In this document: positions 1 through 11,985 of the stretch, one piece after another
How the letters are laid out: every line of letters begins with the position of its first letter
Position numbering within the stretch: the first letter of the stretch is position 1
Assembly: GCA_039707465.1 (NCBI GenBank)
Contig: CM077644.1
Span: 188,728,462 to 188,792,461 of the forward strand
Length of the DNA: 64,000 bases
From: Rhabdophis nuchalis
Lineage: Eukaryota > Chordata > Lepidosauria > Squamata > Natricidae
Direction: 5' to 3'
Translations under genes and position numbers: made by a program
Notes under the pieces: generated by a model
Told to the model about the DNA's origin: nothing
Seen by the model: the letters and a program-made list of their open reading frames with translations, nothing else
The model's database searches: none

Positions 1-940
1 TGCATGGTTTGTTTTCCTGCTTTATGTATGATGAGAGCAAAAAGCCTGTGTTGGAAACTTTGGCCAGTCAAAAGGGACATTTTTCACTTTCTGATAAATT
101 AAATCTGCAATTTTTGGACTTAACTATGTCCTTATTTCAACTCTCTATTATTTATCTTTGCTACAATGAGATTTTTGTGGAATTTTCCCCTGATTATCCA
201 TGTTCCATTATAAAGCTTTGGAAGATACAAGTTCCTCAAAAAAATGATGGGTGATCGTACCTTCAATTCCAGATCATGTGGTGGCAAGCCAGAGTTCAAC
301 TGAATTAAGGAATTCAGATAGAAAATGAGTTGTGTTATTTCCATCACTGATAGCATTGAAAGGGCAATATTTTTTCATCATTCCAGGGAAGCCTCTAATG
401 CAATGGAATTGACTTTTCTTATTTTCTCATTTTATTGAGGGAAACCAAGATAGACTTATTTGAAAACAGGCAAGATTGTCAAATGCTAGGTAGATGAAAT
501 CTATACATTCTTCTAAAGTTCTTGCTGGCAGAACCTTATCTACAAATAATCATTTTGATTTTTCTGAATGTTGCCTTCTCCAGCATCCAATAAGAACCCA
601 GAATATCTTTTTTCTCCCTCCCTCAATATCATGTTTCTGTTCAACCGAAACCTGACAAAGTTTCTACAGAAGTATCGTTTTTTTTCTTATGCATGACTTC
701 TCCACATCAGCATCATTTTATCTTTCTTAGAAATGTCAGAATTAGTTAGTTTGCCTATCTTGATGAAAATATTATGATTGGAATTTTTTCACGAATATAA
801 TACAAGAAGTTTGCTATGTGAAAAATTAAATTATCATTCTGACAATACAGAAAATGGAAGATTCAGTATGAAAATATCTACAATTACTTGCCCTTAAATT
901 TATCCATTTTTGAAAACAATGTGTGTGCTAACTTTCTACT
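1..940. other. Unannotated AT-rich DNA
   Basis: I see no exon, RNA gene or recognisable repeat here. The short open frames lack any familiar domain and have AT-rich composition typical of non-coding DNA. Confidence 0.5.
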
Positions 941-944
941 AACA

Positions 945-1456
945 CGAAAAAGAGTCAGTTTGGTCTAGTGGTTAAGGCACCAGTCTAGAAACTGGGAGAC
1001 TATGAGTTCTACTCCAGTGGTGGGTTCCTACCGGTTCGGACAAACCAGTAGTGGTTTGGCGGCCTGAGTCGCTGGAATTGGCAGCGATCCAGACCTGCCA
1101 CGCCCCCAAACCAGTCTGCCAGCAGTGCCATAGGCGCCACCATCTTGTTTTTGGCTTCTGTGCATGCGCAGAAGCATTTTTATACTACTGCGCATGCACA
1201 CACAGTGTGCATCAAGCATGTGTGCATGCGCTGTACAACCACAAGTGAACCGGCAGTAGTGGCTGCCGGAACTCACCTCTGTTCTACTCCCATGTTAGGC
1301 ATGAAAGCTGGCTGAGTGACTTTGGACCAATCACTCTCTTCCAAGCCAACCCACTTCACAGGGTAGTTGTAGGAAAAATAGGATGTAGAAGGAATATTAT
1401 GAGTGTTTTCTGCCTTGACCTATTTATAAAAATAATAATGGTGAGATTAAAAAGAC
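945..1456 (+). mobile_element. tRNA-derived SINE, interrupted by a MITE
   Basis: The head reads like a tRNA gene: an A-box-like TGGTCTAGTGG at 961-971 and a B-box-like GTTCTACTC at 1006-1014. The body resumes after the MITE at 1282 and continues to an A/T-rich tail near 1456. The family cannot be fixed by eye. It is non-autonomous and presumably used a LINE reverse transcriptase. The break falls exactly at the B box, so this copy should no longer be transcribed by Pol III. Confidence 0.6.
1015..1281. mobile_element. hAT-type MITE inserted in the SINE
   Basis: The ends are imperfect inverted repeats, CAGTGGTGGGTTCC at the left and GGAACTCACCTCTG at the right. A perfect 8-bp target duplication, TTCTACTC, flanks it at 1007-1014 and 1282-1289, as expected for hAT transposase. 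There is no transposase frame. Members with similar ends lie at 16606-16918 and 32253-32459. Confidence 0.85.
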
Positions 1457-3100
1457 CTTTAGCATCATAGTTGCAAAAGTCAAGAAATAAAAAACAGTAC
1501 TGTGCAACAGTCAACTCTGACAATTTCTAAAGATTTCAAAAAGTTGCTGTGCAAATCAGGAAGGTATGCCAAGGTCAGAGAGGGTGCATGGAGTGCACAA
1601 GAAGTGTTGCATGAGTTGAGGGAGACATGCAGGGGGCAGTACAGGTCAGAGAAGACATGGGAGGCGGCACAGGTCAGGACAGTACACAATTGGTGGTATG
1701 GGCTGGGAAGAGTCTGTGGAAGTTCCTTTCTTCCTTCCCAGCAGACAGGTAAATGGCTGCTGTTGGGTGAGAGAGGAAGTGAGGGATTGCAAGATTGGCT
1801 GGGAAATTTTCACAGAAAATTGAAAATGAAGATCATAGGACTGCAGTGGCAGCTTGGCAGCGCACAACCGCCACCAGCAGTACAAGCAGCCACAATTTCC
1901 CCAATTTTAATTCCCTTGGGAGTTACGTGTCCCGAATTTTAGACACATTCTGTGATTTAGTTCATTTGAGGTTCAAAAATGGTTGTCCTATGATGCACAA
2001 TTTTGCCCAGTTAAAGGTCATGAGAACAAACATTTTAGTAGTACAGTATATAGATGAGATTTGAGCTCTCAGATCTCAATAATTGAAGTGCTGCAATCAT
2101 TCAGCGCAAAGGTTCAGCACTTACCACTTGCAGAAAATAATAACCAGATAAAAAGCATGCTTACTGATATACCGAAGTTGCTTATTCAATATTTTGTGTA
2201 CTTCAGGAAAAAGCTAAATAAATTCTATAATGAATGTGAAGACAATTTTTGAAAGCAGGATGTGAATGGGTTTATCAGCCTGTTTGTTTTATTTGTAATC
2301 TTCCCAATAATACTAGTAATATCAACAGTTATTTTTACAGTAATGGAAATGAATTTTTCAGCCAGCTTTGGAATATCCTCCCAAAGCCTTCACTTAATCT
2401 GCCCTTTACTAAGGAAAATTCCTTCACTAAGATTTTGTCAAAACTTTAACTGAAGTCATGACAATTCTGGTTTTCTTCAGTTTCTTTCCAAAGCCTTCCA
2501 AATATTCTATACCATTTACATCTTTTCTTTGATATCCTGACGGTTGTTTGAGGTCTGTACCGCCTTCTATACAGTAGATAAAGAATCTTTTGCGCTGTTG
2601 AATTCCCTGCCTTGTGTTTCAGTATGGAACGTTCTGCCTTGTACTGCAACATCCAGGAACAGCTTGAACACTAGATAGAGTGAAGTGAGTCTACCTTTTG
2701 TAGAGTGACAGGGCTATAGACAAGGAAAAACGGGAAGGTGTTGGATAGCCTGTAGTACCTTTGCACAAAAGGACACTACTATTCTTTAGTAACCATGAAG
2801 AAAACCATGAAGAAACCATGAAACCTAACCATGAAGAAAACCTCCTTCTAATCTGGTCAGCATTTATACATAACATTGGATTGGGTGCCATTGTGTCCTT
2901 TGTGTCAGTCAACAAAATGGTTTGGATAATCCAAGTCACTTTCAAAATAGCTGTTCACCAGATTCTCCATCTTCTGATCTGCCCTGATTACATCCTTATA
3001 AGTTATGTAGAATAAGGGAAAATGGTAGATCAAAGGGCCCAGTGAATTTCATGACTGATTGAGAATTTGAATCTGAATCTCTTGGCTTCTAGTTCAGCAG
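1457..3100. other. Unannotated stretch
   Basis: No gene or repeat is recognised. A 146-codon open frame at 1502-1942 has no familiar motif and I do not call it a gene. Confidence 0.45.
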
Positions 3101-3104
3101 TCTG

Positions 3105-4106
3105 TTGGCCAGTCTGTATGCTGATTTTCACTGCTGTGTTTCCACCATACAAACCAAATTCCTGGGAGCCATCTTAGCTGCACCCAAAGCAACTCCAAAT
3201 GCCCAGTTAAGAGTTGAGACAGGCATGCCTCAAATTCAGGTAAGAGCCTGGAAGATGATGATCATTCATTGGCTTAAAATACATTTCTTTCCAGAGGGAC
3301 TGTGCCCACTAGTGTTGACTGATAACTTCCTTTCCCCCTGGAAATAGGCAATAGATCACAAGCTGGGTTCTTATGGGCTCTCACCGGTATTCTTAATGTC
3401 CCTAGGCTTTGACTAAGCAAAGCAAGTAGTAATCAATAGAATAAAGGACATGGAGTTCCAAGAAGAACTAAATAGTTTGTCTCTCCACAGTAGGGACCGT
3501 AGGGGGTGTGGGAATCGGCAAGACATCTAAATGATCTGATCTTCCCAAAACGAAGAATAGCTTTCTTCAGAGCCAGATTTAACATTCTTCCTTCAGCACT
3601 CCTCCAGGGCAGGTATAAGAGAACACTAATAGCAGAGCGGGTTTGTATATGTGGTAAAGGAGAAGATATCTCACATGTTCTATTATACTGTGAGCTATAC
3701 AGAGTTTATAGATCTGCATATATTCTCCCCTTATCAGAGAGATTGCCAGGGAGGGCAGACAATTTTTATATAGGCTTTCTCCTCCACGTCACAAACCCGG
3801 CTACCACATATGCAGTGGCAAAATTCTGTGTTGCTTCAATGTCCACAAGAAAAACATTGGTTACAGAATTATAGTGGCCATCTTGTACCAATTATTTGGA
3901 TATCTCTAACAATTTCTGGACCATTATATCTACTCCCATACTTATTGGCTTTTTACCCATGTAAACCAGGGAGTGACCTTAATAGTTTGAGAGCATGTAT
4001 TTTCTCAACAGGGATATTATTATCCACTTTTCATGTCAGTACTTTTTTAATATATTGTAAAAATGTAATGTATATTGCTGGTCTTTGACCGTAATAAAGA
4101 TGTCCT
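3105..4106 (+). mobile_element. LINE 3' part with CCHC-type C-terminal domain, broken
   Basis: Frames at 3105-3347 and 3506-3874 read as consecutive pieces of one LINE ORF2 C-terminus in different frames. The second carries a CxC-x7-H-x4-C zinc-binding pattern (VCICGKGEDISHVLLYC), like the zinc finger that follows many non-LTR reverse transcriptases, and ends with a stop near 3872. A 3' UTR follows to about 4106, ending in a TTTGACCGTAATAAAGA-like motif. The 5' part is missing and the frame is interrupted, so it is dead. I cannot name the clade securely. Confidence 0.65.
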
Positions 4107-5714
4107 TGTCTTTGTTTTACCAGATTTACTCAATAGAAAATGTATTTGGATTTCCAAAGATATTTTTTTACAGCATTGCTGGTAGAACTCAAGCATTCTG
4201 ACCAGTAGGATGGACTATTGCTATCTGGCTTGTATTATTGCATGTAGTCCTTGAAAACCAGTGTGTATGTTGTATGCATATATGCCTAAACTACAAGATG
4301 GGCTGGAGGCCTGCTGTCCCTTCATACATAATGGATTAATTTTAAAAGGGTCAATGTAGTACATACTATAAATATTCCATTTAACTAAATTTAATAATTT
4401 AATAATGTACTAATTTAAAACATTTAGCCCCAAGGATAATGGTTGTGTTCCTGGATTTTTGGCCTCAACTTCTATTCTCTCCCACCCATCTCGGACCCTC
4501 TATTTTTCAATGCTTCCTTCTGAGGTAGAAAAAAAAGCCTTGAAAAACTTATTTTTGAGCTTGATGAGATAAAGAGGTAGTGGATAATTCCAGCTGTTTA
4601 GAATTCATTTGTTGTTATGCTTCCAACCACAGTTCCAATCTATAGACTGTCAAAATGAAAATGGATAGCTTGATTGCCTGGTTAAATAACTTGAGTATTA
4701 GAGGTTTAAAGAGCTCTAATTTAGAGAGCGTTGAGCACCTAACTGGTTTCTGAAATACCTTTGGAACATGAAAAGAGAGAAACACTGTGTTTTCAAAGCA
4801 TTTATAATGGCAAGGCAAATTTTATATCTTAACATACAGGTACAATAACTGAGGTTTTTTTAATGTTTCATTAGCAATACCAAGAGAATGAAAATTACAA
4901 ACAACAGCATTAATGGCTCTTTCCTTGATCATGGTTAAGTAACAAACTTAAACCCAAATTGTTAAAGTGACTGTCTTAGAAATACTACATAGTGATAGCC
5001 CTTTTGCGTTATACATGCAACTTGTTTTGACTTAAGGGGGTGATTTTTTTTTTTAAAGGAAGTTCCTTTTTACTGTTTACAGAATGAAGAACTATTGCTG
5101 TAATAAATGCTAACTTCCTATATGTCAGCTTGTTTTCTGGTATCTGGTGATGATAAATTTGAAAGGAAGGAAGCAGTGTTTCAGCATCAACCAAACTATT
5201 TGTATTCTTTAGTGTCTTGTTTATTGGGGGGGAAATGATTGCAGTATTTCAACCTGATTCTTTATTCAGCCAGAAGAGTAAACCTTTTTTTAAAAAATCT
5301 ATGAAAAAAAATTATTATGAGCTAGGAGAGTATAATTGAAATCCTCATTAGCAGAATCTTTCTTCCAATACTTACACAGTAAAATATACTCAAGACTATA
5401 CTTGATATAATCTCATCTGTCTGGCTAAAAAACTCCTACTGAATGCTTTTTTTTTTTTCCAGCCCAGCTCTGGCAAAATAGAAAGGAAAATGCTTTGGAT
5501 ATTCCCTTCCATGTGTAAGAAATGTAGCCATGAAACATAAAGTATCTATGTCACAGTCTTGCAGATAGAATTTAATAAGGGGTTTTGACAGGAACCAAAA
5601 CTGCCATTATCGCTAAACAGTATCCTCAAGTTACATCACACTTTGTAACTACAAGCTAAATTTTGCTTCCATTTACCAGTGCAATTCCAAGAAGTGCCTT
5701 ATACAATAAAATGG
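4107..5714. other. Unannotated AT-rich stretch
   Basis: No gene, RNA gene or clear repeat is visible. Short homopolymer runs occur at about 5047-5056 and 5450-5459. Confidence 0.45.
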
Positions 5715-5718
5715 ATGA

Positions 5719-5790
5719 ATAGAATAGAATAGAATAGAAGGAAGAGATCTTGGAGGTCTTCTAGTCCAGCCCCTGCTCAAGCAGGAAACT
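5719..5790 (-). mobile_element. CR1 3'-end fragment with (AATAG)n tail
   Basis: Read on the minus strand this is the conserved CR1 3' end (TTGGAGGTCTTCTAGTCC on the plus strand) joined to four or five GAATA units. Only the last part of the LINE remains. Pentanucleotide arrays of this kind attached to CR1 tails are known from snakes. Confidence 0.65.
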
Positions 5791-8370
5791 TATTTGGGGA
5801 AATAAAAGCTGATAAATGAAGGTGAATATATGTACCCCAGCATAAGGTTGCAGGATTCAATATGGGCCTGTCACAGGGACCAGATGGGCTGGAGCCCATC
5901 CTCAGGGAACTTCTCTTTAACCTAAACAGAAGTTCCCTGAAGATGGGCTTCACACAAGTCTAAAAGCCTGGAAGATGAGAGAAGTTCCTTGAAGATGGCT
6001 CCAGCACAAGTCCAAAAGCTCAGAAGATAAAATCTCTGGTCCCAGTGACTGACCAAGATTGGATCCTGCAAATAAAAACTGAAATTTGTTCAGGTTGATC
6101 AGTTTATTAGATAAATGGAAGGAGGATCCTGTTGTATGATACAAAAAAGAAATATATTTGTCACATAATATGTGAATAAACTGTTGGTCCCTGGCAGCAG
6201 CTGATCTCTGTTACTCTAAGCAATTCTTTTAGTTCCAACTATTAAAATCTAGAATTAGCATTGGTAAAGTGTTCTTGGAAATCCCATGATCAAGCAAACT
6301 GAATGTTAAAAGTCATATGGGGTAGGCTTAGAATGTTTTAAGAAGTGGCAATTGGAGACTTTACTCTATAAAAGCAGAAATTCAGCTTTGAAGAAGCAGG
6401 CTGGGAAGAATATTGACACCTTTGAACTTTGCTTTTGGAGAAAACTCCAAAAAATACATTACCATGGACAGCCAAGAAAACGAATTGATGACTCATCAAA
6501 CAAATCAGCCAGAGTTGCATTCTAGATCCAAATAGCCAGGCTCAAATTATCATAAGTTGGTCACATTATGCAAAGACCTAGATCTCTAAAGAAGGTTCTC
6601 ATGCTGGGAAGAAAGAGAAGAAGATGACCAACAGCAAAGCAGATGGACTCGTTTATAGTAGTGTTGCGTGCAATGCTGGAAACCTAGATCATCATGGACA
6701 AAATTTATGTGGTTGCCAGGAGTTAAAAATTATGGAACACAGTCTATCGATTGGCGACATTGAAGGAAGGGAGAATAGAGGAGAAAGGAATATTTACCCA
6801 TAGCAGACATTCAGAATAAAAATTTGCTGGTGTGCGCTCTTTTTTAAAATGTAATTACCTCTCCCTTTATTCAGTACTAAAAATAGGCTATTTTTTAGAT
6901 AACTCCTCACCCCTGGGGGTTGTTCCAATTTTAGACTACAGTAAGGCGGATTCTCTTCAGAACTTCCATTCACACCATAATCAGAGTTGGTTTTGATGCT
7001 TTTTAGAACTATAAAAACCCCTAGTGGATTTCTCTATATTCACTTTTCCCCAACATTTTCTGCCTTTCATATTTGAGCTGTGGAACTTTTTCTAATTTAA
7101 AATATAGGCCTGTATTTATAGACGAACATTTGCAATGACATACAGCTCCTGTCTGTCTTGTGCAGGCTGCCTGTTGAATTTCCACATCTGTCACTTTTAA
7201 TTTTTCTCTCTGGATCTTTCTTTAGAAGCTGCTTTTATCGCTTTAAGTAGTTACTTCCTACTCATTTCTCAATTGGTCCTTAAGTCTGCCAGTTTCTTCT
7301 AAGTGCTAGAGTGGAAAGAAGACCACGTGTCCTTTCTGACATGAGCAATTACTGATTTAACACTTATCTTTTTATTACAGTAATTTGATTGTCCCTAGAT
7401 TTATGACCATAATGATACCTCTTTCTCTCTATCAGCATATGAAGGGATGTGTGTCTGTGAGCAGTTTGGCAGCTTTACAACTAATTATATTCATACAAAC
7501 TAGAATGTGATTCCTGTTAATTATGGGTCCTCACTTGCTTGTCCCGTAGTTATTGAAATAAGCAAGTGTATATAATATTTATGATATACAATGCCTCATA
7601 ATTTGTATAATATTGAAGTAAGTATAAATATATACATACTTACAAATATGTATAATATATGTGCAATATCTTCACCTTCTATGTTCATTGGCGTCCTTGT
7701 ACAGTATGTAGAACTTGTGTGCTAAATTCCAATGCAATTATACCGATGAAAAGGTCAATCAAGTCTTTTTAAGTTTAAAGGAGAATTAATATTACCAAGT
7801 GATATATTTTAACAAATGTGTCCTGGTAGATTTTTTTTAAAAAAATTGTCGAGGTTCTTTTGAGAGGAAAATATATGAATAAGTAAATATTGAAATGTAG
7901 AAAAATGTCAATATTGATACGGGGAATTTATTAGCGTGACAAGTGTGATTTAGCTTTAGAAGAACAGCCAATTAGCCATATAATTTAACATGAGCTTGTA
8001 TCTAATAGCCTTGAATACCACCAGTTCCTTGCCAAAGGACACAGAATGGCAGCTGAGCATGGCAAAGGCAATTAATTTAGAAAACTTATGAATGGTTTTA
8101 GATTAGCCATTTCTTGTACATTTGTTCTCATTTGTGAATGTTATGTAAATCCTGACACTATTGTCCTCCATTTGTAAACCTTTAACATTTGCTTGCATTC
8201 CATCTACAACAAAGCCTATCTCAACAGTGCCTTTACATTTGTTAGCACTACACTCTGCACATCGGGAATAACCTATTAAATGTTTAATGATAAATAGATA
8301 GTCCCAAACTCTTTGCTTGGGACAGAAATATGCCAAATATTTTGCAAGGAAGTACTTATATGTTCTAACC
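5791..8370. other. Mostly unannotated; internal repeat at 5900-6030
   Basis: Two similar segments lie at about 5928-5975 and 5976-6025 (each with AGTTCC-TGAAGATGG and ACAAGTC-AAAAG). They resemble the weak hammerhead-like class discussed in the findings but are degenerate. The rest, including AT-rich DNA at 7550-7680, shows nothing I can name. Confidence 0.35.
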
Positions 8371-8371
8371 A

Positions 8372-8678
8372 AAGACCTTTGGAACGACTTACCCCCTGAA
8401 CTTCGCACCATCTCTGACTTCCGCCTCTTCCGCAAGTGCCTAAAGACACATTTGTTCCATCTAGCCGGCCTAGCGTAACCTCCATAATGACTTTTAGACA
8501 GTTTTAAATTTTGGGGATTTTAATTTGGTTTTAGCGCATGATCTTTATCAAATAAGTTTTTTAAATTTTTTATGTGATTTTGTATGTATTTTAATATTCC
8601 TGTGCGCCGCCCTGGGTCCGTTTGGAGAAGGGCGGGGTATAAATTTAATAAATAAATAAATAAAATAAATAAATAAAG
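8372..8678 (+). mobile_element. CR1/L2-type LINE 3' end
   Basis: The frame reads LWNDLPPELRTISDFRLF and ends FHLAGLA followed by a stop, the C-terminus shared with the longer LINE at 36.5-37.9 kb. The 3' UTR ends GCCGCCCTGGGTCC, GAAGGGCGGGGTATAAAT and an (AAAT)n tail at about 8650-8678. It is 5' truncated and non-functional. Confidence 0.75.
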
Positions 8679-8867
8679 CAATTGCATGCTTTAAACCAAT
8701 TGTTTTTCATTGATAATGAACATACAGTAGATGATCACAATATATTTGTAAAAGTTATATATAAATATATGACACAATAAAATAGTGAAGGAAAGGATAG
8801 CATTTGTATGCTTGAAGTAATTAGACAATTTTATAATGTACAGATATAACAGATTAAGAGACTGTCC

Positions 8868-9452
8868 AATGTCTTCTTAAAAGCTGCCAAAAAAGCCAAC
8901 ACAGTTCTAGGCTGCATAAATAGAGGGATAGAATCAAGATCACGTGAAGTGTTAAAAGAACTTTATAATGCCTTGGTAAGGCCACACTTGGAATACTGCA
9001 TTCAGTTTTGGTCGCCACGATTTAGAAAAGACGTGAAGACTCTGGAAAGAGTGCAGAGAAGAGCAACCAAGATGATTAGGGGACTGGAGGCTAAAACATA
9101 TGAGGAACGGTTTCAGGAACTGGGTATGTCTAGTTTAATGAAAAGAAGGACCAGGGGAGACATGATAGCAGTGTTCCAATATCTCAGGGGTTGCCACAAA
9201 GAAGAGGGAGTCAAACTATTCTCCAAGGCACCTGAGGGCAGGACAAGAAGCAATGGGTGGAAACTAATCAAGGAGAGAAGCAACTTAGAACTGAGGAGAA
9301 ATTTCCTGACAGTTAGAACAATTAATCAGTGGAACAACTTGCCTCTAGAAGTTGTGAATGCCCCAACCCTGGAAGTCTTTAAGAAGATGTTGGATAGCAA
9401 TTTGTCTGAAATGGTATATGGTTTCCTGCCTAGGCAGGGGGTTGGACTAGAA
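8868..9452 (+). mobile_element. CR1 LINE ORF2 C-terminal part
   Basis: An open frame at 8949-9458 encodes the C-terminal end of CR1 ORF2, with the conserved strings LVRPHLEYCIQFWSP, LERVQRRATKMIRGL, INQWNNLPLEVVNAPTL and VFKKMLD. The reverse transcriptase and endonuclease domains are absent, so it is a 5'-truncated, dead copy. The tail continues after a 1.72-kb insertion, from 11173. Confidence 0.9.
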
Positions 9453-9556
9453 CAGTAGTCGGCAAACCGCGGCTCACGAGCCACGAGTGGCTCTTTGGCC
9501 CCTCGGGTGCGGCTCTTCCTCTCTCCTTCCCCCCCCTGCCCCCCCAGGCAGCAGAG

Positions 9557-10297
9557 GGCCCGGCATGTCGGTTGGGGGGGCTCTGGCTGCCTCCCCCTGG
9601 AGCGAGCGAATGGGGGGGGGAATGCCCGGGGCTGTGGCTATGCCGGAGCCATCCGGGAGCCGCGCGCACAGCGAGGCGGGCGCACGGCGCCTGGACGGCT
9701 CTGGCACAGCTCCCCCCGCCTGTTCGCTCACTCCAGGGGGAGGCAGCCAGAGCCCCCCCAACCAAAATGCTGGGCCATCCGCTGCCTCCGGGGGTGGGGG
9801 AAGGGCCAAAGAGGGGGCATCGGGCAGGGAAGCCGGGCGCATCTCCACCGGCTCCCTCCGACAGCCACCACGGCGCACGTCCATCTCCCTCCCAGCCACG
9901 CAGCCCCAGAACGTGTGCCGTGGAGGCTGTCGGAGGGAGCCGGTGGAGATGCGTGCGGCTTCCCTGCCCGATGCCCCTGCCGGGCGCAAGGCTCGGGGGT
10001 AGCAGAAGCAGCAGCAGTGAAGCAGCTCCCCACTTTTCCACACCCAGGAAAAGATTGGCGCGTGCACGTCCCTCGGAATTACAGCCCAACTTCCCACCGC
10101 TACGAAGTCTCTTCTGTGGAAAAGAGAGGCGCGCGCATGCTCCGCTCAATTACAGTCTCGGAGACTTCGTAACGATGGGAAGTCGTGCACGCTACGGTCT
10201 CTGAGACTGTAATTGAGCGGAGCATGCGCGCGCCTATCTTTTCCCCACAGAAAAGAGAGGCGCGCGCATGCTCTGCTTAATTACAGTCTCGGAGATT
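9557..10297. repeat. Nested inverted repeats inside the hAT element
   Basis: Three palindromic pairs are visible: 9557-9611 with 9719-9775; 9814-9881 with 9910-9977; and 10119-10167 with 10201-10244, whose arm recurs in direct orientation at 10252-10297. Each should fold into a long GC-rich hairpin. Confidence 0.8.
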
Positions 10298-10444
10298 GCG
10301 AGAGGGAGATGGAGACGCGGCCGGCTTCCCTGCCGGACGACCTGCCGGGCGACAGCCTTGGTGGTGCTTAAGATGCCGGTAGCCGCTGCGGGAGGAGGCG
10401 TCCGTAACCTCCGGCATGCCAGGCCCTTCTGCTGCTTCCCGGGT

Positions 10445-10960
10445 TGGGGGGGGGAGGAGAGGGAAGAGAGGGAGTGACTGACAGACACAGAGAGAGACAG
10501 AGGGGAAGGGAGGGAAAGACAGAGAGACAGACAGAGACACAGATAGAGAATGACACGGAGGGATTGAATCGGAGACAGACGGGGAAAAGAGGGAGAGACA
10601 GACATACAGAGACAGAGAGAGGGAGGGAGAGAATCAGAGTGAGTGACACACACAGGGAGAGACAGAGGGAGGGAGAGACAGATAGATAGAGACTGATTAA
10701 GTGAGTGAGAGACAGACAGACACACACACAGTGACAGAGATGGGCAGACGAAGGAGAGAGAGACAGAGATAGAAAGAGAGAAAGAAAGAGAAACAAAGGG
10801 AAAGAAAGAGAGAAAGAGAGAGAAAGAGGGAAAGAAAGAAAGAAAGAAAGAGAGAGAGAAAGAGAGACAGAAAGAAAGAGAAAAAGAGAGAAAGAAAGAA
10901 AGAGAGATGGAGAGAGAGGGGGGGGGAAGGAGGAAAGAGAGAGAGAAAGAAAGAAAGAAC
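10445..10960 (+). repeat. Purine-rich (GA/GACA) tract
   Basis: About 500 bp are almost entirely G and A with scattered GACAGA units. The minus-strand frames over it are Ser/Leu/Phe low-complexity strings with no domain. Confidence 0.85.
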
Positions 10961-11172
10961 ATGACCACAACTGACCCTAAAAGTTTGGTTGCTAACCAAG
11001 ACCGTCGTTAAGCGAGTTTCACCACATTTTCCAAGTTGGCCACGCCCACCCAGTCACATGACCGCTGAGCCACTCCCACAAAACAGGCCACACCTTCCGG
11101 CTCTCAAAAGAAATTTCAATCGTGGTATTGTTGATATTTGGCTCTGTTGACTAATGAGTTTGCCCACCACTG

Positions 11173-11310
11173 GACTAGAAGACCTACAAGATCCCTTCCA
11201 ACTCTGCTATTGTATTGTATTGTATTGTATTGTATTGTATTGTATTGTATTGTATTGTATTGTATTGTATTGTATTGTATTGTATTGTATTGTATTGTAT
11301 TGTATTGTAA
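11173..11310 (+). repeat. CR1 3' tail with (TATTG)n array
   Basis: The sequence continues the split CR1 (GACCTACAAGATCCCTTCC) and runs into about 20 uninterrupted TATTG units at 11208-11309. The array starts where the CR1 tail starts, so it probably grew from that tail. Confidence 0.85.
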
Positions 11311-11311
11311 A

Positions 11312-11985
11312 CGCCAGTGATGGAACACCCACAACTTCTGGAGGCAAGCTGATTAATTGTTCTCTCTGGCAGGAAATTTCTCCTTACTTCTGGATTGAAT
11401 TTCTCCTTGATAAATTTCTATCCATTATTTTTTGTCCTGCCCTCAGATGCTTGGAGAATGCATTGAGCCTCTTTTCTTTGATAGCCCCTCAAATACTGCA
11501 AGACTGCTATCATAGCACCGCTATGTTAGGCTAGACATATCTAGTTCCTGCAACTATTCATCTTATGTTTTGGCCTCCAGCACCCTAATCATTTTTGTTG
11601 CTCTTCTCTCAACTCTTTCTAGTGTCTCAACATCTTTTTTGTATCATGGTGACAAATACCAGACACAACATTCCAAGTGTGGTCTTACCAAAGCACCATA
11701 AAGCAATACTAACACTTTATGTGATCTTGATACTATCACTCTCTTGATGCAACCGAGGATTGTATTGGCTTTTTTGGCAGGTGCAGCACACTGCTGGCTA
11801 ATATTTAAGTGGTTGCCCACTAGGATTCCTAGATCTCTTTCACAGTTACTGCTCTTGAGCCAGGTGTGACCTATTCTATATCTGTGCCTAAATGTAAAAG
11901 CTTACTTTTCTCACCATTGAATTTCACTTTGTTGAGTAGGGCCCAGTGTTCAAATCTGTCAATCCTTCTGGATCTTGAGCCTTTT
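11312..11985 (-). mobile_element. CR1 LINE fragment, opposite orientation
   Basis: The complement carries degraded CR1 ORF2 C-terminal sequence, including the stretch for RVERRATKMIRVLEAK and the upstream segment that matches the CR1 at 46.1-47.1 kb. Several stops and indels are present. Its 3' end abuts the TATTG array, so two CR1 pieces lie tail to tail. Confidence 0.75.

Larger units (their letters stand above)
9453..11172. mobile_element. 1.72-kb non-autonomous hAT element inserted in CR1
   Basis: The terminal inverted repeats are CAGTAGTCGGCAAACCG at the left and a right end whose complement starts CAGTGGTGGGCAAACTC. A perfect 8-bp target duplication, GACTAGAA, sits at 9445-9452 and 11173-11180, and removing the element restores a continuous CR1. 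The inside is GC-rich with large nested inverted repeats (9557-10297), then a G/A-rich tract, then a right end. The long open frames on both strands mirror each other and carry no transposase motif, so I treat them as by-products of composition. Confidence 0.9.

Noticed and set aside
8949..9458. Host gene of 169 codons
   Set aside because: The sequence is the C-terminal part of CR1 ORF2.
9487..10204. Several long open frames on both strands in GC-rich DNA
   Set aside because: They mirror each other through inverted repeats and have no domain. GC-rich DNA has few stop codons by chance.
9480..10450. Possible CpG-island promoter for MARCHF3
   Set aside because: The GC-rich DNA lies wholly inside a transposon bounded by an 8-bp duplication and has no nearby exon.
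10234..10968. Minus-strand 244-codon frame rich in Ser, Leu and Phe
   Set aside because: It is the complement of a purine-rich tract inside a hAT element, in low-complexity DNA open in several frames.
11154..11534. Open frames with repeated CIVLY or tyrosine-rich peptides
   Set aside because: They are translations of the TATTG array.
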